Shown: positions 12,801-27,800 of the stretch, piece by piece
How the letters are laid out: every line of letters begins with the position of its first letter
Position numbering within the stretch: position 1 is the first letter of the stretch
Assembly: GCF_020740795.1 (NCBI RefSeq)
Contig: NC_067285.1
Span: forward strand, 38,476,511 to 38,540,510
From: Apus apus
Taxonomy: Eukaryota > Chordata > Aves > Apodiformes > Apodidae
Direction: 5' to 3'
Length of the DNA: 64,000 nt
The notes under the pieces: generated by a model
The model's database searches: none
Told to the model about the DNA's origin: nothing
What the model saw: only the letters and a program-made list of their open reading frames with translations
Program-made: the position numbers and the translations under genes

Positions 12801-15800
12801 TTGAAATACATCCATCAGAGTAAGTGTTAAACAACCAGACACACAGACTTCCTGTAATGAGGGTGAACAAGCAAAAAATAACTCTTCTTTCACATTGGTT
12901 CTGCCAAAGCACTGAGACATCCCAAACAAAACTATCCTGCTGAGCCAAGTGACACGAGGATACAGACACTGGAAAACAGTCTGGATGAGACCTAACACCC
13001 ACTTGTCAGGAAGCTGACCCCAAAGCATTTTGTGACATTGATGCCAACACTAATGAACTGCAAGGCCAACTTAAAAACACAGGTTACACCTGTGACTCCC
13101 GTAACAACCCTTTTTCATGCTCAGACTGAACAACATTTAATTGAATAAAATCTAATAATTTTTTTTCTTTACTTCTTGCAAACTGTGACAGACAGTGAAG
13201 TCATTCAAACATTTCAATTACCATCTTTACACTGCTGTAAACTTCTGCACCTGTCCAAATAAACAGATATTTAAACATTTGTCATGTCTGGACATCTCAT
13301 AACCTACATCAGCTGCAGGGCATTCCAAACCATACCTACCCTATGTATTCTAAGATGTTTTCCAAAAATCAGAAAGCACTCCAAGGATTCAGAGGAATGA
13401 AGTGTATTCAGCAGCTTTTGGTTTTTAACAGAAACATTCAGCCATTCTTCCACCTCAGTTAGTAGCACCAGCTGGTGTAACTCCTTGGCAGGTCAGTTAT
13501 TCCAGTTCCATCATTAAACACTCATCATTACATACACCAGCAATATGCCAATAACTCCTCCCTTACCTTTTAATCCCCAATTCCCAAAGGCCAAAACATC
13601 AGATGATTTTCCATTACACTTACCTCCTCAGTCAGTTTAGTGTTGGATTTTTCTAAAGCATCCACCTTGGCCTGTAGGTTGTTTACTGTAGCACTGTTCA
13701 AGAGAAAAAAATCCTACAGTAATTCCTTTTTTTTAAAAGCCAGGGTATTTTTTATTTTGCTAAACTATATACTAAATAAATAAATAATGCCTTACCTTAA
13801 GTGTCTATTGAGTTCTTCTACATAGTTTTTCTGGTCCAAAATTGCAGTTATCTGACCATCTCTGGAAAAACAGAAATAAGGCTCTAAAGAACAGAAGACC
13901 TAACTCAGCAGAGGGTTACTTTTAAAATATTTTTATCTTCAAGTAAGAACACAATTTCTGGGAGATTTTCCTTTTCCCTTGCCTCCTCCCAATACTTTCA
14001 GTATCTTATTTATATATTATGGGGTACCATAGAATAGCAATTCAGTCTGAATAGCTTTTTAATTAAAAAGGTAACAGCTTCAAAATACCTGAATACAAGT
14101 TTCCAAGAGATAAGGAGGACAGTCCTGTGTGAGCTTACCCTTCATTGCCCTTTGTGCTGTTTCCATCTTTCAAATACATTGAGAAATCAATAACTCCAAC
14201 CTAGAAAGGAAAAATTTACATTTTATATTAAACACTTTTTCTAAGACCAAGCACAGTCTCTAGCCTTGAAAATTTAGAGTCATTCAGTTAATCCATTTTG
14301 TATTACAGCATGGCTTCATTATGCCAGTAATCTATCAAAAATTAATGACAACGTGGCATATTTCAAGCAAAAATAGACTCAGAGAAGCAGCAAGTTGGCA
14401 AGCAAGTCTTAGGACATAAGGACAAAACATGACCATCACCATATCTGTATACACAGTGCTTATGCAAGGTGGAATGTAGGTGCCTCCAGGCTCATTTTCT
14501 TTTAACAGCTACAATGATCTCATCCCACACAGCATGAGTGGATTAACAGTTCTGCCCATTCCTCCCCTAGTTTTGGCCAAGTCCTTCCCTGGTTTTGCCT
14601 CCTTCTTCCTTCCCTACATTTAACTGAACAGTGAGTTGTATGTAGACCACAGCAAACCATGAACAGCAACGAGCAAACCAAAACCCTGAGTCTCTGCTCT
14701 CAGAGCTGCCAGCTAACCAACAACCTCAATCCTAGTAACAAGCTGCTAGTAGTCTTCTATCACACATAGTCATCAACTTGTACCTCAGTTGATGAAGGTC
14801 CTCTACAATAAGTTCTCACAATTTAAATGAGCAGGAAAAAACACATTAACTGAATACCCAGTACCTGTGAGTCCAGGTCTTCTCCTTTCATGCAGAAGTT
14901 AGCATCGATGACATTCAGACCTACTAGAAGGCCAGCAATGATGGCACCTTCTTCTTCCATCATCAGTGCATTGGGCTCATAAAATTCACTGCAGGATGCA
15001 GGGCAAGAAGGAGACAAGTACTGCATCATTAGAACTCAACCAAAATGATGTCAGCTAGCACAGGATCCCTGCTGTTCCTTATGACAAAATGCAAGCCCAG
15101 CCTCAACACAAAGGCAGGCAGCAGCAGACTGTCCTCTCTCCTACGTCCTGCCAAGGTACTTCTGCTCTGCCTGAACACATCCTTCTTAGCACAGGGAGTC
15201 TTGAGGGGAGGGAAAGACTGAACAGGGAGGAGACCTGGTCCCTCAGCTGCTGAGAGGGGATAGAAAGTCAAGCACGATACCTGAGTAATGATGGAGCACA
15301 TTGATACTAAGCCCTAGTCTTAAATCTTCAGAGTTTTTAAAGTCTGATACTTCTGTTGCTCTATCACACACTAGTAGTAATACAAGCCACTCCCACATTT
15401 TCCAGTGGACAACACCAAGTTATCTTTTCTCACTCCAAGTCAGCCATGGATTTGCATGGACAGCCAACAAAAAATCTACTTGTTTGAATAAAGAAACACC
15501 AACATTTTTATTAAATCAAACTGCTTTACACAGCCACCATAGTTCAAGTCCATGGACTTTCAATTAAACTACAGAATTATTGCTGGTTTGTGAGTGGGAA
15601 GCAGAGATACAGAGAAGTAAAACTACTTGTTCCAAGTCAAATAATAATGAAGTGACGAGGTCAGAAATAAATCCAGGGTCAAGATTTTGGAGACAGAGAA
15701 TGCTGTATCCCCTCTGTTCAAATATTTAACCCAAATCATCTCATTGGACCAACATTTGTGCTTATGCTAATGGGTATTACAGACAAAGTGGAGAAATAAC

Positions 15801-18800
15801 AGCTTTTGAATTAAGAAAGATAGCAACGTATTTTTAATCCCTCAGAGGAAACTCTGCCTTTCACAAATATGATATTTTCTCAAAAAAGTACCCACGTACT
15901 TTACCATTTGGGTGTAAAAGACTGTAGAGTTCTCATAAGAGGGCAGAGGTGAACCTAACCTAACATGAGAGGGAGCACAGCACTCACCTGAGAAGATCCT
16001 TTCTGTTAATCAAGGCTTTCATGTACTCTGAAAGTTTCTTCTGCATTAGAGCCAGGCGCAGCCACGCTCTTCCTCTCCCCACAGGTGTCCTGCAGAGGCC
16101 AGGAACAAGAGTTACAGGCAGACTGCAAGGCACATTTGCCAGCAGCTTTTAAAACCCCATTCTATCTCAAATCTCTGCATCTGAAAGACAGAGCTGACAC
16201 TGATGAAAACAGGGAAATACAAAGTATTGAAGTGCAAACAGTTAGAAATGAGTTTATCTAAGCAATCATTGCTTCTCTCATAAACTAATTATATATTTGT
16301 TGTTATATTAAAAATAATGCCAACTTTACTCATGCTGGATGCTACTACATAGACAGCAATCAGTGGCTTCAGCACATCATCTTGCTAATTCAAAATCAGT
16401 TTTGCCTAAGGGCAAATCAGAATAAGATGGATACTTCAGCCCAGATGCCCAAGCATCACTCTTTCTAGCAGGTGTTAAGCTGGGTGAGAATCCACAAACA
16501 ACTGAAAACACCAGTTCAGTTTTGCCCTCTTCAACTCCTTTGCTCATTAGCCCACTTGCAGGATGCAACAGGTTACAGCCAGAGTCCTTCCCCCTGGGTT
16601 TCTCCTGACCATCTGAAGCACACAGCTTTCCAAACACCATCACTGACATGCTGCATCAGAGCTTTGGCTCTTCTACCCTGGCGTGCTGGCCAGGAGCCAG
16701 GACCAGATGCTCCAAAGGAAGGTGTAAATCTCCCGAGCTAAGCAGCATTCTGATTAGAAAGACATTTAATTTCCATCTCCAGCAGTCAGCTGTCTCCTGC
16801 CAAAGAGCACGCGGAGAACTGCATCTTCTAACCTTAACTAGTATAAGGCAGCAACCGCCTATGAAAGTCATCTTCACTACTGCCCATTCTTGACCTTGCT
16901 AATACATGACAAGACATTTTCCAAGGGTCAGTATGAATGCAAGGCTGAGGTTTAGAAACTTCTCCTAAAACTGTTCTTTATTTTAATTTATTTCATGTTT
17001 CAATTCTTTTACAACAGGAACAGGTACCAGGAGCAACAAGGTACCAGCACAACACTTGCTGGTACTCCACACTGGCCCTGTAAGCTGTTCCAGGAGTCCT
17101 CCTGCACAGATCACCAGTAAAAGCACTTGTCCATATGTACCTTAACACTGGCCTAAAAGAAACTGTTACTGAAACTGTTCACCCCTTCTTTCAGCAAAGA
17201 AGGTTTAATCCTTAGTCCTGCTACTCATACAAAAGCTGCCTTACAACTTTTTCTGTTCTCTAGGCTGAAAGCCTTTTAGTTTCTTATCATGGAATAAGCA
17301 AACCTGAGTGTGATGTCTGAAATGACTATGAAATTTTAAAAGTTATGTTACTTAAAGTGGTTTCCCCCCACCCCCGCTTCTTTAAAATAAGCTAGTATCT
17401 TCTCCAGTTTTGTGACTGAGCCTCCCTTTACACAAACTTTTTGTTTGCCTGAATTTATGTAAGAGAAAAATTACCTCTATCAGCCTCAAAACTATTCAAC
17501 CTGTAACGACCTTCTTCCCAAATTCCCTTCCCCTTCAGTCTGAATTCAGAAAGTGTCAGTAAAGGTTGTTCCTACCCCTGAGCACATGGTCAGTTGGTTA
17601 GTGCCAGCAATAAATGTGCTCTTGTCCATAACACCCCATGTGCTTAACAGAGAATCAATATATCTTCTCCTGGAGTTCCCTGATTAAGAGAGTAACCATC
17701 CATTTTTATCAGCAGAAGGTGACAGATGTATTACTGAAGGTTATGTTTTCCCTCTCTTCTCTTCTTCAGGATCCTTCTTACAATTAAAAAAAAAACAAAC
17801 ATATAATGTACTTGTGCAGTAAAAGACTCTACTTACTTCAGCCCTGGGAGATCCTTAACACTTGCTGTGATTTCTGCAGCTTCAGGAACAAGTTTTTCTA
17901 CTAGTTCTAGAGGTCCCCAAAATGACTTGTTTTGTCCAAGAAAAGTCTTTTTGGCTAGAAAAGAAAATGAACAGTAGACAAAAATTGCCATAAAGATTCT
18001 TCTGAGACTGCTGCTGGGCAAGTATGAAAAATGACTTTTGACACCCAAGTGTGGCAACTACTGGTGTCATTCAAAGAAGGCAACAGGAGTTGAGACAGAT
18101 GCCAGAAAATATTCCATACATTCCCAAATGCCAAAACAATATCTGGTGATAACCAGCCACTTCAGTTCTCCGGCAGAGGTTAACATTTCCCCTAGGATGC
18201 TGTCCTTGTCCCTGAGTTACACTTTATGGATAAGCAAGGAAGTTGAATATGAACACTTCTCCCTTGCACAACGTTACTTGAAACAGCACAGGAATCCCTT
18301 CTTCTTCCAGGCAGAATGCTGACCATGACTACTCCAGCAGTCCTGCAGAATGTGCACAAGGGTGCTGAGCAGGCATTTAACACTGTCTGCTTTTCATTTC
18401 AAGCTACTATCATGCAAGTGCAGCACGTCAAGGGAAGCAGCCTCATACTTGGCAATTTCAGTTGTGACTCTGTATTATAGTTAAATATATGCTCTGATTG
18501 CTATTTGAGAAAGCAGCTTATAAGACATGAGCTGCACAAAGACCAACTCTTCAGTTTTGACAGAACTATTGAGAAAGCATCTCTGTCTTGCAGTTCCTCT
18601 TCCAGCAAGAGGACTTGTTATGTCCCTAAAGCACAAGGAAGTGCAGAAAAAAAGGGAATCACGAGTTTGCTGAGGAGCTACTTTTATCACTGACTGCTTA
18701 TGTTATCCTCGAGTCATCTGAATAGCTGCTTTTAAAATGGCAACCACCATGAGCCTTTCACCTTCAGCAGACTTTTTTCCCCTTCTTGTGGCCTGCCAAG

Positions 18801-21800
18801 TCAACTGTGATCACAGCAGTGAACCTGCTCAGCCTCTCCTTCGTCTACTCTAGATGGCAAAACTATCTTGTAAAAACAAGATGGCTCTTTCTCAGCCCTG
18901 CACTGACAACAGCCTGGGAGGAGCGAGGACTTCTCTCAAGCCAGGTTACCTTTCAAGCCATGCTTAAGGCAATGTTCCATCACAACGAAGAACTGCTGAA
19001 GAGGTGCATAGTCAGAGTCCAGCGTCCTGCCCAGATTGAGTGCTGATTCGATCAACCCCTTGATACTCAGTTTCGCCATGTTCATCAGGTTCATGCGTTC
19101 ATTAGCCATGAGATAATCAGGGTCTATTAAAAAAAAGGAAGAAAAACACTGTTGAGTAACAAAAGCTATTTTTAATACAATAAGATACCCCATCTCTCTT
19201 TGACCCTTAGCTTTGGAAGACCTTTTTAGGGCCAATGACAGTTTCACATGAAGTATTATCTTCAGGGCTTTTGTTGAGAAAAATAAAAATTAACTAGCAT
19301 TTGATGACATGGGAATCAGGTGATCCATCACATTAAGGGGGCAGGCAGCTGTTAATAGTGTGCTTTATATCTTGACAACATGTGACCGAATGCTGCGGCC
19401 ATCACTTGATCCAACTGAAATCCCCAGCTATGACCAGCAACTACAAACCTGTCAGAATTCCCCACTTGTGATTTGCTCTCCTGTCTATAAAGACAAATCC
19501 CCTCACACTTAATCCATATGTGTGTCTCTCTATCCAATCTTAGATTTCTTCCTTCTCATTATTCTTTATTTCTAAACTTGGATGTAACACACACAGCCAA
19601 TTCCCACCTCTCTCTCCCTTTCATCAACACTAATATTTTTTACCACCACCACCACCAAGGAGCTGATCTTCATGGCTCTTCTGACAGTTCATTCTAAGTC
19701 CCAACATACAAAGAACTTCCAAGGCTTTATTCATCCTCTACCATATTTTTAATATGGTATTAACATTTCCAACAGCTGAACTTCACAACAGCCCTGTAGC
19801 TGGAGTGATTATTTGGGCCTGGAGATACAGAGCAATAGAAATTCTGGCTAGTAAAATGGTTTCGCATCAGTTGCAAGATTTCTGTTTGTGTCCTGCAATC
19901 CCACACACAATTTTTTAGCTAGAATTCTGTGTAGCAAAGAGTTTAATCCCTGAAAGGCATGCTTATTCTAGGGCTGCTGTAAATTACCATGGACCCCTAA
20001 ACCCATTTGCCACCTTTGCAAGTGAATTTGCTACCCCTAGCAGCAGAACCATGAGCAGAGGACATCTAAGACTACATACCTAAGCAGAGAGAACACATTC
20101 TATCTGCTATACTGACAAAGAATGCTTTGCATTAGCAACCATGTAAAGCAAATATATATCAGAGACTGAAAACCTTCCATTAGAACAAAAGGACACCTAT
20201 TTCTGATTAAAACACCTCCAAGGCACTCTTTTTCTCTCCAACATACAGACATCTCCTAGGTTCCTAGGTCTCTCTTTGAAACATCTCTCACAGTGGAGAA
20301 GGAGGGGAAGATGCAACTTCAGCAGATCCAGCCCCTAAGTGAAGTCTTGCAGAAGTTTGGGGTTGCATTCAGCAGGTTTGCCACTGAGTCATCATCAAAC
20401 CTCTACAAGGCAGGTAGACTTGAGCTGTCTGGATTGTTCAGTTCTCATCCTCTTGTCAAAACAACCGTGAAGAACTATTTCTTGCAAATTAAAATGCAGC
20501 AAGAGGCCATGGGGTACATTCTTCTGAGGCTTCTGCAGTTTCCTATAGGTCTTGTCCTGCTGCTGCAAGATCATCCTGCTACATCATAATGCTGACACTG
20601 ACTAGTACAGTTGCTCTAATACAAGCTCCTTGTCAACTCAAAGTCACTGGACTGCCATGAGGCACCTTGTCAGCATGCACCAGCCAAAAAGAGAGCAAGG
20701 AGCAAAACTTGAGAGAAATATAAAATCTTTAAAAGTCACATTGGTCTCACTCCCAACCTCAGGTATCTCCTGTGAGTTGAAAAGCACTGTAGGCTCAGCA
20801 GATGTAGCTGACAGGACAAAGATTTTTATTTCCGTAACCTATGGCTGAATCCAAAACAGGCAAGAAGAGGAACAACTACTACCATGCAATTGAGACTCCT
20901 TATGCCAGACTGAAGGAGTCTGCCCTTCTCAAAGGCACCTGCAGGCTGGGAGATGAAAAGCAAATACTGAAGCGGAGAAACAAAGATCCTAAATCAAAGA
21001 ACCTGAGAAATTGTGAAAGGGAATCACAAGACAGCATTTGCAAAACCTGGAAGCAGAGGCAGACTCGCTGAATCTGCCTCTGAAGCACACCAGGGCCAGG
21101 TTCTCACAGCTCCTCGTCTGGTGAGGTCTCATTACTGTTGTTTTGTTTGGGGTGGCCTGTCTGCCAGACAACAGGGATGCTGCTGCTGACTCCAAGTCAC
21201 ACTCAGACACAGTGCTGTGACAAACAGCCATCACAGCTGCCCTTGAAGAGTACCTGAACATGACTACAGCATTTGCTTCTACCTCAGGCAGCTACTGTCA
21301 CAAAACTGTGCTTTGTTTTGCTACCATGATTCAAAATCTGCTCAGAACAAGCTTACCTGCTGAAATCACCGTCAACTCCCGCCAGTACTTCTGCTAACAC
21401 AACTCCACCTATAACATATATCAACACTTCTGACCAGGACAGATAACTAGCAGAAATCTAGTAGGTTTGAGTTATCTGAGGCATTTTGTATGTACCCTCA
21501 AAAGAGTATGGTGCTGTGGTAAGAGAAACAAATAGACTTCCTTTTTTCTAGTTTAAATACACTTTGAAGTCTTGATTGAACATGATTATTTGCCTCGCCA
21601 GTCTTTGAAGACAAACTCCTCTGCATGCGTACCCCATGCACACTGATCTCAGCTGATCATGACTGAACTGGATTTGGATCCCACTACAACAGGGTAAAAC
21701 CATTAAGTCATCTTACTGCTTCCTTAAAACACTGAACTTCCAGGTTTCTAAAGAGGTAAAACTGTGCTACAATCATCCACATGCTGACAGCATGAAAAGC

Positions 21801-24800
21801 CAAGGGCTCCTGAGAAGCTTACACACAGACAACGTTTTCAAAAGCAACCAAGAATCTCAGGAACTCTGTTATTTGTTTAAAAAGTGAGATGCCCCTAGGA
21901 ACCTAAAAGTCAAAGGAAGAGTCATTACAATACCAGACCTCTAAGGGTTCAGCTACCACTGTGGTCTGAGTACTTCCCACATGATGACACTAAATGTTAC
22001 CGCTCCTCATATTAAATTATCGTAAAAGGATTGAGAAGAAACTAAAATAAAGCTAGAAATGTAATCAAATACAGGAGTAATGAAAAACTGTAGAGGTGAA
22101 CAGATCTGCTCAAAGTAATATGAATTAATTAGTCTTTCAGCCAGGTTCTCCATGGACTGAATCCATAGTAAATAAAAAATGCAAACTTCGAGCAACCTGG
22201 CATGTAGAAAGGCTGCTCCTGCATATGGAAGAGAAATGGCATCTTGCAAGCACAGCTCCTACTGTATTCAGGTTACCTGAGGTACCTTCCATGGTGAAAC
22301 TCTTGCTTTCAAAACACACCAGACAGCCACAGTGCACCGAGTTTCAGCCAGGCCAATTCACTGTAGGGGAGACATTATTCCCAGCTGATCTGCTATGAGA
22401 TCATGAACACATACATCATGTAAAATAAATGTGGAAAGCAAACCCCAGATAAATTAAGGCCTTTCATCCTTTGAACGGGAGCTCACCATAATTATATATT
22501 TTTTATGTTCCTTAATGCAGCTTTTCTGACATTCCCTTACATTCCAGTGCCTTCCAGCAATGCAAGCCTCCAGCTGCCATCTCCAGATGAGGTGATACAT
22601 ATTTTGCCTATCATGCAAACACTCTCTAAAAGGAAAGCAATGTTGAAAACAAAAACATGACTATTCACAAGTGAAAAACAGAGGCCTGCCTGTTTCTACA
22701 GAAAGATGTTTTGTTCTACTAGGTTTTTTGCTTCTATACTCAAAATTCAACCTGTATACTCTGAGAGACTGTGGATAAACCAGAAAGCAGCTGGACTCAT
22801 GCCATCTTACAAAATGAAACTGGATCTCCTTAGAGAAGAAACATTTTCAGAGTTTAAAAGGTTGCTTCATTTGCTCTTGCTATTATATCCTTAATGTCGA
22901 CTTCTGAGGGAGAAAGCACTCTCCACATCAAGCATCCATCGGTCTCTGATCGATGGCTGGGGACATTTTTCCCAACACACCAGGCAAGTAAGAGTTCCAA
23001 AACAACAGAACAGGGTGGTGGACATGGAAAACAAAGATACAAGTGCAAGCAGACAAGACACACATGCCAAATACATCCGACACCAACAAAATGGATGCAA
23101 AATATCTGTACAGGGATTAATGAAAAATAAAGTCTCAACCCCTTCTTTTTCCCCCTTAACAAGCAGCTTGGATATGCCTTTGGCTGGAGCTGCTGGGGAA
23201 GCAGAATTAGGTGTCATGCCAGGAGAGAAAACATCTCCCTTGGCTGATAACAAGTGTACTAAGTTTATGAGGCCACCAGCAGAAGCCCAGGCACATAACC
23301 AAGCCCAGCAGTCAAGGAAGGCACCATCCACAGAAGATGACCAGCCAGACACCTGTGTATGTTCTGTATCTAAACTGATTTTTGTGCACAAGTCCTTAAA
23401 AAGCTTTATACCATCCGAGTTTCCAAGAAGAAACACAAGTAAATTTTGCTTCGTCATGGTTGACTCTGATTTTCTGCCAGAAACATACTTGCTACAATTT
23501 GCACTGGAAGGCTTTTCCTGAGTCCCAAATGCAGCTGCATTAATTATTCTAGTAATTATTGCAGCTATGTGTTTTAAGACAGATGTATCCTTCACAGTAC
23601 TGCTCATACTTTGCTCTCTATTTGTAACCCTGAGTCCATAACAAACACACAAAAATTCACTTAGTTTTCACCTGAGAGGGCAGTGACAGGTCAAGGGGTG
23701 ATGGTTTTAAACTGAAAGAGGGGAGATTTAGGGTAGACATCAGGAAGAAATTATTCACCATGAGGGTAGGAAGGTGTTGGAATAGGTTGCCCAGGGACGC
23801 TGTGGAAGCCCCATCCCTGGAGGTGTTCAAAGCCAGGTTGGATGAGGTTTGTGCAGCTTGTTCTAGTGGAAGGTGTCCCTGCTCGTAGCAGGGAGGTTGG
23901 AACCTGATGATCTTGAAGGTCCCTTCCAACCTTCACCATTCTGTGATTCTATGGATTCCACCATTTTGCTTTAATCAAGTTCCATGTTTAGATGGCTTTT
24001 CTGTTCTCTAAACAAGCGCTGCTTTTGGGCTAACACCCTACCAGGGAGAATCAGACCAAAACAAAACACTGGTAGGAAAACAGCCTCTGTGGGATCTGTA
24101 ATCCCCAGCTCCTCTCAAAACACTCAATGCACAAATGGGCAAAGAGAGATAAACTGCATCTGCTGACCTTACTCCTTTGGGATTAGCAGCATGATAGTAA
24201 CCATCCTTCTACATTGAAATCTATATTCTTCCTAATGATGAGCACTTAAACTTTTCATCCACAAAAGGATAATTCCCTTTCCATTCCCTTCCCTCCAAAA
24301 GGTGTATTATTTTTATCCCAAGTATGAACAGCTGCAATTAGTCATCAAATTACAAATTTACTTGAATCACAGAATGGTTTGGGTTGGAAGAGATCTTCAA
24401 GGTCATCAGGTTCCAACCCCCCTGCATGGGCAGAGACACCTCCCACTAGACCAGGTTGCTCCAAGCCCCATCCAACCTGCCCTTCAACACTGCCAGGGAT
24501 GGGGCAGCCACAGCTTCCCTGGGCAACCTGGGCCACCTGGGCCAGGGTCTCACCACCCTCACACTACAGAATTTCCTCCTCATGTCTCACCTACATCTCC
24601 CCCCTTCCAGTTTTGATCCATTATCCCTTGCCAACTATTTCATACTTGCACCATGTTTAAGAACCACTTCAGAAGCACCAGGAAAAAAAAAATTATAAAA
24701 AAATCAACATTTAGTATTTCACAAGTTTTAATCGAAACTTGCAACACAAGTTTTAGAATCACTTTTGCAAAGTCTCAACTTGATAAAAAGAAATACTATA

Positions 24801-27800
24801 GTAAATTTGAAGCTTCAGGGTGATTTCTGAACTATTTTTTAAATTTAGCTTCCATATATTATTTCAAACTTTTGAGTTGTGTTTGTATGATACAGGAAAA
24901 TAAATGCCTCAGAAAGTATTTAGTATAAATAAACTAAGCCCTTGTTGACTCACTTCTTCTACCTCCACTTGAAGTGAAAATAACCAAAAAATGTTAAAAC
25001 AATTTTTTCAGCAACAATATACACCCATGTTTAAAAAAAAAAAAAGAAAGATGAATAATAATTTAGAAACCAAAACTGATCACATGGAACCCATGAAGGG
25101 GCTGATAAAAATTAGAAGAAAAGCCTCCACAATGACCATTTAAAATGTATATCAGTACAATTACAAGAGCAATACATGCACTTGAGTGATCAAAGCCATT
25201 GTCTTTAACACACTAACAGCAGAAGCCAAACATTCACACAGAGGACAGCTGGTACAGCACTCCTGGCTGCCAATCTGGTTCAACCGGACAAGCACATTCA
25301 GAAAGCCACAGATATTTGCACAGGAAAGGAAAGCTGTATTTTGCACTCAGACTCAAAATAAGAAGTCAAAAGCCAATCATTAGTGGAAATAATAGCTGAA
25401 AGATGTTGGTGTGGCACGCACCTTCAGTATCATCACGCAATTGCTCCACCACATCTGTCAAATCCTCCCAAGAGTCTTTGCAAACAGCCAAAAGAAAGGA
25501 AAAGAAAGAAAAAACGTCATGCAAGCCATGATCTAAAGGAAAGATTCAAAATCAAGGTATAAGAAAAGGATAACTGAAAGGGAAATTTGCATCATACAAG
25601 ACTTCATTCATAGAGGGAAGAGATTTGCAAGTCAAAACAGTTTATTAGTCTGCACAAAGCAACACAGCAAAGCGGGTTTTTTCCTTGACAGTCAAATTTA
25701 GGTAGGCTTCAATAAAGTTTTAGAAGCTTTGCTTCTTTCTGCCTTAAGACAAGCAATGTTTTTGTAAAGCACACCCTAAAAAGGAAAGCAAGAAAAGCAT
25801 TATTTTGTTTGCAAGATCAAAGCACTACACTTTTTATAGTTATGCAATGTCAGCCTTTGCTTCAAGTTCCTCCTACCCAGCCCCAAAAAGAACCCCCTAA
25901 CAGGGAAATACAGCCACACATGAAAAGCAAACACATTTCAGGAAAAGCAGATACTGAGAAGATTGTAAATAAGGTTACACAGAGCTTTGACTCCATTCCA
26001 ACCATGCCCCCAAGGTGATCTGACCCCAGCCTGGACATGGGGCACAGGTTTTATGCCGTCATTCTGGGATGGTTCACTAAGGCCCCCATGGGGCAAGCAT
26101 TCCTTGCTGGGAGCCTGCAGATGGCTGACAGGCACTGGGAGGAGCTAGGTGTCCTGGGAGAGAAGCAGGCAGGACAAGGAAAACACGTTTCAGCACACCC
26201 ACTAACTCCCCAGTTCCAACCCCAGCCAACAAAGCCAGAGGAAGCTGCAGAGGGTCTGATCCCTGCAGGATCTGCAGCTCCCTACTTACATGCCTTCTCT
26301 CCTCAGCGCTAACTTCCAACTGCTGAACCTCCAAAGCACAAGAAAGGCTCTATTCCCCTTTCCAAGCCAACTGTGCCAAAGTCCTGAGCAAAGTACACAG
26401 AACACCAGGACCTGCTCCCTCCCACAGAAGAGCTCTCAGCATCCTCTTCCTGCTGCAGGAGCCAGTGCTGGCTAGCAAACACAACAGTCAGTCACTGCAT
26501 TTATGGAAAAAAATGAAGTCTAAATACCTGTAGGTTCAGGAGACTTTCCTTAGCTCACAAGGCAGTGGTAGACATGTCTCTGATGCTTTCTTGGATCCTA
26601 CTGCACTCTTACCTTGGAGTGCTACAACAAGAACTCATGACTCATGGGCCACTTCCACTCCTTTCACCTTTTTTTTTTTTTTTAAGGACTTCAAATGCAG
26701 ATGTTAGTGCAATGGAGAAAGTCAGTATCTGCAGAAAATCCTTAGTGTAAAAACACTACATAAACAAGCTAACACAACCAGTATTCTCTAGCTGGATTTC
26801 AAGGATGTCTGACAGTGAATTAGTTGAGAACCTTGCTGCACAGGCAATTATTTAACATCAGTTTCCATCACATGCAAAGATCAGACCCAGATTCTGATCA
26901 TCCCAGAATCCCTACCTGTGTACGGAGATTGAAGCCAGACACCATCTCTAAATTGTCTTTTATCTAACAATGAGATTGGGATTTTTCCTTAATCTAAAAT
27001 GTAAACAGTGAAGAACACCTCATAACCAAACACAGATTTACCATTAGCTTGGTAACAGGGACACAGAAAATTGCCAGGCTTCACTTGATCTTTCTTGCTT
27101 TCATTTTGTCTCTGCAAGCCCCTCCCACATAGCTTCCAGCTCTCTACTCCTCTAAGCCTTTCTTTGCTCAGCTCCATATCCAAACCCACCCAAAACCTCC
27201 AACCAACTATGCCAGCTGTTAATAACAGGTAACGAGGCTTATACAAAGAACATCTGTTGTTTTCTCATCGCTTGGATTTTTTTATTTTATATATATTTTA
27301 AAATCAACATAGGAAAGCACTTCACTGCATTAGGCCAGCACAATCCAAGCAGTGCAATACCCCACAGCACAGAACTTCTGGGCTACATTTCACTGCAAGG
27401 TGCAAGAACCCTCACATGACTCTGTTGGCTGTATCTGGACAACTGCTACCCACTTCACATTAAAAAGCAAGCTTTAATTATTGAAAAAAGCTAACAACAA
27501 AACAAACCCTTAGCAAGTGAGTCCTGTAACTCTCACAGACAAGTGTCCACTGGAGTCACAAATATTTTCTTCTCTTATATCCTTACATGCAATAATCTGA
27601 TCCTCCTTCTAGCAAGAAATGCTTGCAAGAATTTATATTGGCACAAAGGCACTGTGGGATTCGTAGAGAGTTAGCAGCAAATACACACAGCTAGTTAGCA
27701 CTTTCCTTCATGGTTTCCTTTATTTCTTCATCTAACTGCAGTTTGCATACACTTCATTTCTTCTTTTACACTGTACAGTTTCCCCCACTTGTCTGGAATT

